A DNA stretch of 64,000 nt from Arcanobacterium sp. (GTDB taxonomy: Bacteria > Actinomycetota > Actinomycetes > Actinomycetales > Actinomycetaceae): NCBI GenBank assembly GCA_022778805.1, contig JALFSN010000003.1, positions 1-64,000 on the forward strand. The letters are read 5' to 3'. This document shows positions 61,694 through 64,000 of the stretch, piece after piece. The position numbers and the translations under genes are program-made. How positions within the stretch are numbered: position 1 is the first letter of the stretch; the number at the start of each line of letters is the position of its first letter. Below the pieces are notes generated by a model, which was not told the origin of the DNA, did not search any database, and saw only the letters and a program-made list of their open reading frames with translations.

Positions 61694-63025
61694 CTATCCA
61701 AGGAATTTGCTGCGCTCAAACGGAGTGACTTGATAGCGATATTGAGCCCATTCATGGCGCTTGTTGCGCATGAAATAGTCGAATGTATCTTCGCCGAGTG
61801 TGGCCGCCACCAGCTCGCTCTTTTCCATTTCAGCAATCGCCTCAGACAGCGAGTACGGCAGTGGCAAAATACCCAGCGCCGAGCGCTCCAGCTCGCTGAG
61901 AGCTGATACATCGCTCTCCACCGGCTCCGGCAACGGATAGTCGTGTTCGATACCTGCCAAGCCTGCGTTCAAGATCGCCGCATACGCCAAATACGGATTA
62001 GCTGCTGAATCGAGCGCGCGGTATTCTATGCGGGCGCTACCTGGCTTATTCGTGCTGAGAGAAGGAATCCGGATCAGTGCACTCTGATTATTTTTCCCCC
62101 ACGCCACGTGTGCTGGAGCCTCAAACCCCGCCCAGAGACGCTTATAAGAGTTCACGTGCTGATTCGTGATTGCTGTAATTTCGCGGGCATGATGCAGCAG
62201 ACCCGCCACGAATTTGCGCGCAGTGTCTGAGAGCCGATACTCCCCTGTGGGATCGAAAAAGGCGTTGCGCTCTCCCTCAAAAAGCGAGAAGTGCGTATGC
62301 ATTCCATTCCCTGGCTTTTCAATCATTGGCTTGGGCATAAAGCTCGCCTGCACGCCCTCTTGCAAGGCAACTTGATCAATGACCACTCGAAACGTCATCA
62401 CGTCGTCTGCCATGGCGAGAGCGTCAGAGACTCGTAGATCAATCTCATTTTGCCCAGGGCCAGCTTCGTGATGCGAAAACTCCACTGAGATGCCGAGGTC
62501 TTCTAAAGTCTTGATAGCCTTTGTGCGAAAATTGCGGGCCCGCGAGCGCGACACATTGTCGAAGTAGGCGCCGTTATCAATGGGGCGCGGCTGAGCTGCA
62601 GGATCCGTCTCCGGTTCAAAGAGGTAGAACTCTATTTCCGGATGCACATAAAAGGTGAAGCCCATCGCCGCTGCTCGCTCAGTGGCACGGCGCAAGACGG
62701 AACGGGGATCGGAGCGAGCCGGCTCCCCCTCCGGCGTGCGGATATCGCAGATGAGCCGAGCTTGGGTGGCGTCCGCATCAGACCACGGCAAGATTCGGAA
62801 CGTCGAGGCATCCGGCGAAATCACCATATCTGATTCGTGCACGCGCGTGAGCCCTTGCACGGCAGATCCATCAAACCCGATCCCGCCTTCAAATGCTCCT
62901 TCTAGCTCCGCAGGTGGAATAGCGACAGCTTTGAGCGTGCCAGAGACGTCTGTGAACCAGAGCCGAATAAAACGCACATCATGGTCTTGAATAGTACGTA
63001 GCACGTGTTCCTGCTGACGATCCAT
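61694..63025 (-). CDS. glnA2: Glutamine synthetase type I without adenylylation site (GlnA2)
   Basis: Second GSI enzyme, 443 residues, of the shorter alpha-like type. The catalytic parts are present: WFTDVSGTLKAVAIP, GIGFDGSAVQG, HHEAGPGQNEIDLR, NGMHTHFSLFEG and the EYRALDSAANPYLA active-site end. The loop that carries the regulatory Tyr in GlnA1 is replaced by a different sequence (EHDYPLPEPVESDVSAL), so GlnE control is not expected. GAGGAGG precedes ATG 63025. About 95 bp separate it from glnE downstream, and both may be co-transcribed. Confidence 0.94.
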   Translation of the reverse strand: MDRQQEHVLRTIQDHDVRFIRLWFTDVSGTLKAVAIPPAELEGAFEGGIGFDGSAVQGLTRVHESDMVISPDASTFRILPWSDADATQARLICDIRTPEGEPARSDPRSVLRRATERAAAMGFTFYVHPEIEFYLFEPETDPAAQPRPIDNGAYFDNVSRSRARNFRTKAIKTLEDLGISVEFSHHEAGPGQNEIDLRVSDALAMADDVMTFRVVIDQVALQEGVQASFMPKPMIEKPGNGMHTHFSLFEGERNAFFDPTGEYRLSDTARKFVAGLLHHAREITAITNQHVNSYKRLWAGFEAPAHVAWGKNNQSALIRIPSLSTNKPGSARIEYRALDSAANPYLAYAAILNAGLAGIEHDYPLPEPVESDVSALSELERSALGILPLPYSLSEAIAEMEKSELVAATLGEDTFDYFMRNKRHEWAQYRYQVTPFERSKFLG

Positions 63026-63058
63026 ATTGCCTCCTCGCGCTCAGGCGCTCTCTGGTAC

Positions 63059-63141
63059 ACCACAATTAGCTAACCACAATTAGCTAGCGCACCTCGATTG
63101 GGCGATATACCTTGATTGAGTAAGTACAGCCTTGATTGAGT
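63059..63141. repeat. Two short tandem duplications between galE and glnA2
   Basis: ACCACAATTAGCTA is perfectly duplicated and abutting at 63059-63072 and 63073-63086; CCTTGATTGAGT occurs at 63110-63121 and 63130-63141 (period 20). Confidence 0.88.
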
Positions 63142-63150
63142 GAGTCCGTC

Positions 63151-64000
63151 TCACTCGCTTTCACCGTAGCCGTCAGGATTCTGACTCTGCCAATTCCAGG
63201 TATCTCGCACCATATCGTCAAGATCGTAGCGCGCCTCCCACCCCAGCAGTTCCTTTGCAAGCGTGGCGTCGGCGTACATTGATGCCACATCGCCAGCTCG
63301 GCGCGGATCAACCACATAAGGAATCTCGACACCGCTGGCCTTTTCAAAAGCATGCATGAGCTCCAGCACGCTATAGCCTTTTGAAGTGCCGAGGTTGATA
63401 GCGATTGCTCCAGTGTGTTTCAGACCGTAGTCGATCGCTTTGACATGCCCAGCGGCGAGATCCATCACGTGAATGTAATCGCGCACCCCCGTGCCATCGT
63501 CTGTGGCATAATCCGCACCAAACACGTGGAATTTCTCCAGCTTGCCCACAGCCACTTGGGCGATATAAGGCATCACGTTGTTCGGAATCCCCTTGGGATT
63601 TTCACCGATCCGCCCGCTGGGATGTGCCCCAATCGGATTAAAATAACGCAGCAGTACGGCCGAAAGCTGATGATCACAGGTGCAGACATCGCGCAAAATC
63701 TGCTCATTCATGATCTTGCTCCAGCCGTACGGGTTCGTGGCTGTGCCGATCGGCAGAGTTTCTTTCAGTGGCGAGATGGCGTTCATCCCATAGACTGTGG
63801 CAGAGGAACTGAAAATAATCAGGTGGCAATCATGCGCCCGCATCGCTTTTAGCAGCGACAAAGTCGCGTTGATATTGTCGTCATAGTATTCGATCGGCTT
63901 CGTCACGCTCTCGCCTACAGCTTTGAGTCCAGCAAAGTTGATGACGCCGGAGATATCATGCTCGTCAAACACTGCGTTGAGAGCATCCGTATCACGTGCA
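63151..64000 (-). CDS. galE: UDP-glucose 4-epimerase GalE, partial (N-terminus outside window)
   Basis: Interconverts UDP-glucose and UDP-galactose with bound NAD+. Visible parts include ISGVINFAGLKAVGES, the Ser/Thr of FSSSATVYG, the catalytic Tyr-x3-Lys in NPYGWSKIMNE, RYFNPIGAHPSG and RDYIHVMDLAAGHV. The frame stays open to the right edge (for example DTDALNAVFDEHD), so the N-terminal GxxGxxG dinucleotide motif lies beyond 64000. The C-terminus is complete. Confidence 0.93.
   Translation of the reverse strand, partial: ARDTDALNAVFDEHDISGVINFAGLKAVGESVTKPIEYYDDNINATLSLLKAMRAHDCHLIIFSSSATVYGMNAISPLKETLPIGTATNPYGWSKIMNEQILRDVCTCDHQLSAVLLRYFNPIGAHPSGRIGENPKGIPNNVMPYIAQVAVGKLEKFHVFGADYATDDGTGVRDYIHVMDLAAGHVKAIDYGLKHTGAIAINLGTSKGYSVLELMHAFEKASGVEIPYVVDPRRAGDVASMYADATLAKELLGWEARYDLDDMVRDTWNWQSQNPDGYGESE

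Overview
The window is a 64-kb chromosomal segment of an actinobacterium of moderate GC. The gene set and gene order point that way: a principal sigma factor with a long N-terminal extension, PASTA-type PknL with an Rv2175c-like partner, class II DAHP synthase, the DUF3052, DUF3145, DUF4191, DUF4192 and DUF3043 families, and the order lepA-trmB-hemW-dnaJ-rsmE-phoH-ybeY-CBS-era. Missing parts of usual actinobacterial clusters (no hrcA before dnaJ, no lipBA after the E2 gene) and a PPi-type phosphofructokinase suggest a host-associated, partly fermentative lineage such as Actinomycetaceae. That placement is inference.

Layout. 1-3.0 kb: end of a type I restriction-modification operon (hsdM, start of hsdS) and a gene remnant. 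3.0-8.3 kb: sigma factor, DUF4192 protein, DASS anion symporter. 9.0-16.5 kb: polyprenyl synthase, Rv2175c-like regulator, PknL, class II DAHP synthase and PPi-PFK; the first four keep the mycobacterial idsA2-Rv2175c-pknL-aroG neighbourhood. 16.7-30.3 kb: a mostly minus-strand block of translation, chaperone and RNA-modification genes (era, CBS/CorC, ybeY, phoH, rsmE, dnaJ, hemW, trmB, lepA). 30.4-38 kb: macro-domain protein, tRNA-Val with palindromic repeats, DUF3052, a heterodimeric ABC exporter, a YciO-like protein, DUF3145 and peptide deformylase. 38.4-43.6 kb: proline import and catabolism (putP-putA). 43.7-49.2 kb: MazG-like protein, FKBP lipoprotein, ErpA-type Fe-S carrier, M20 peptidase, DUF3043. 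49.3-53.1 kb: dihydrolipoyl dehydrogenase, an unusual E2-like lipoyl protein and DUF4191. 53.2-63.0 kb: a nitrogen region with glnA1, an amino-acid ABC importer, glnE and glnA2. The window ends inside galE.

I see no complete mobile element, CRISPR array or obvious new defence system. The most unusual items are: an E2 acyltransferase homologue whose catalytic HxxxDG motif is lost; repeated low-complexity insertions inside conserved housekeeping enzymes (IdsA, Era, RsmE, TrmB, an ABC exporter); many short (13-22 bp) tandem duplications in intergenic DNA, two of which cover stop codons; a family of palindromic repeats next to tRNA-Val; and a recurrent TANNNT-N6-start arrangement that predicts leaderless mRNAs. 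Starts were re-chosen from ribosome binding sites and homology where the longest reading frame was clearly too long.
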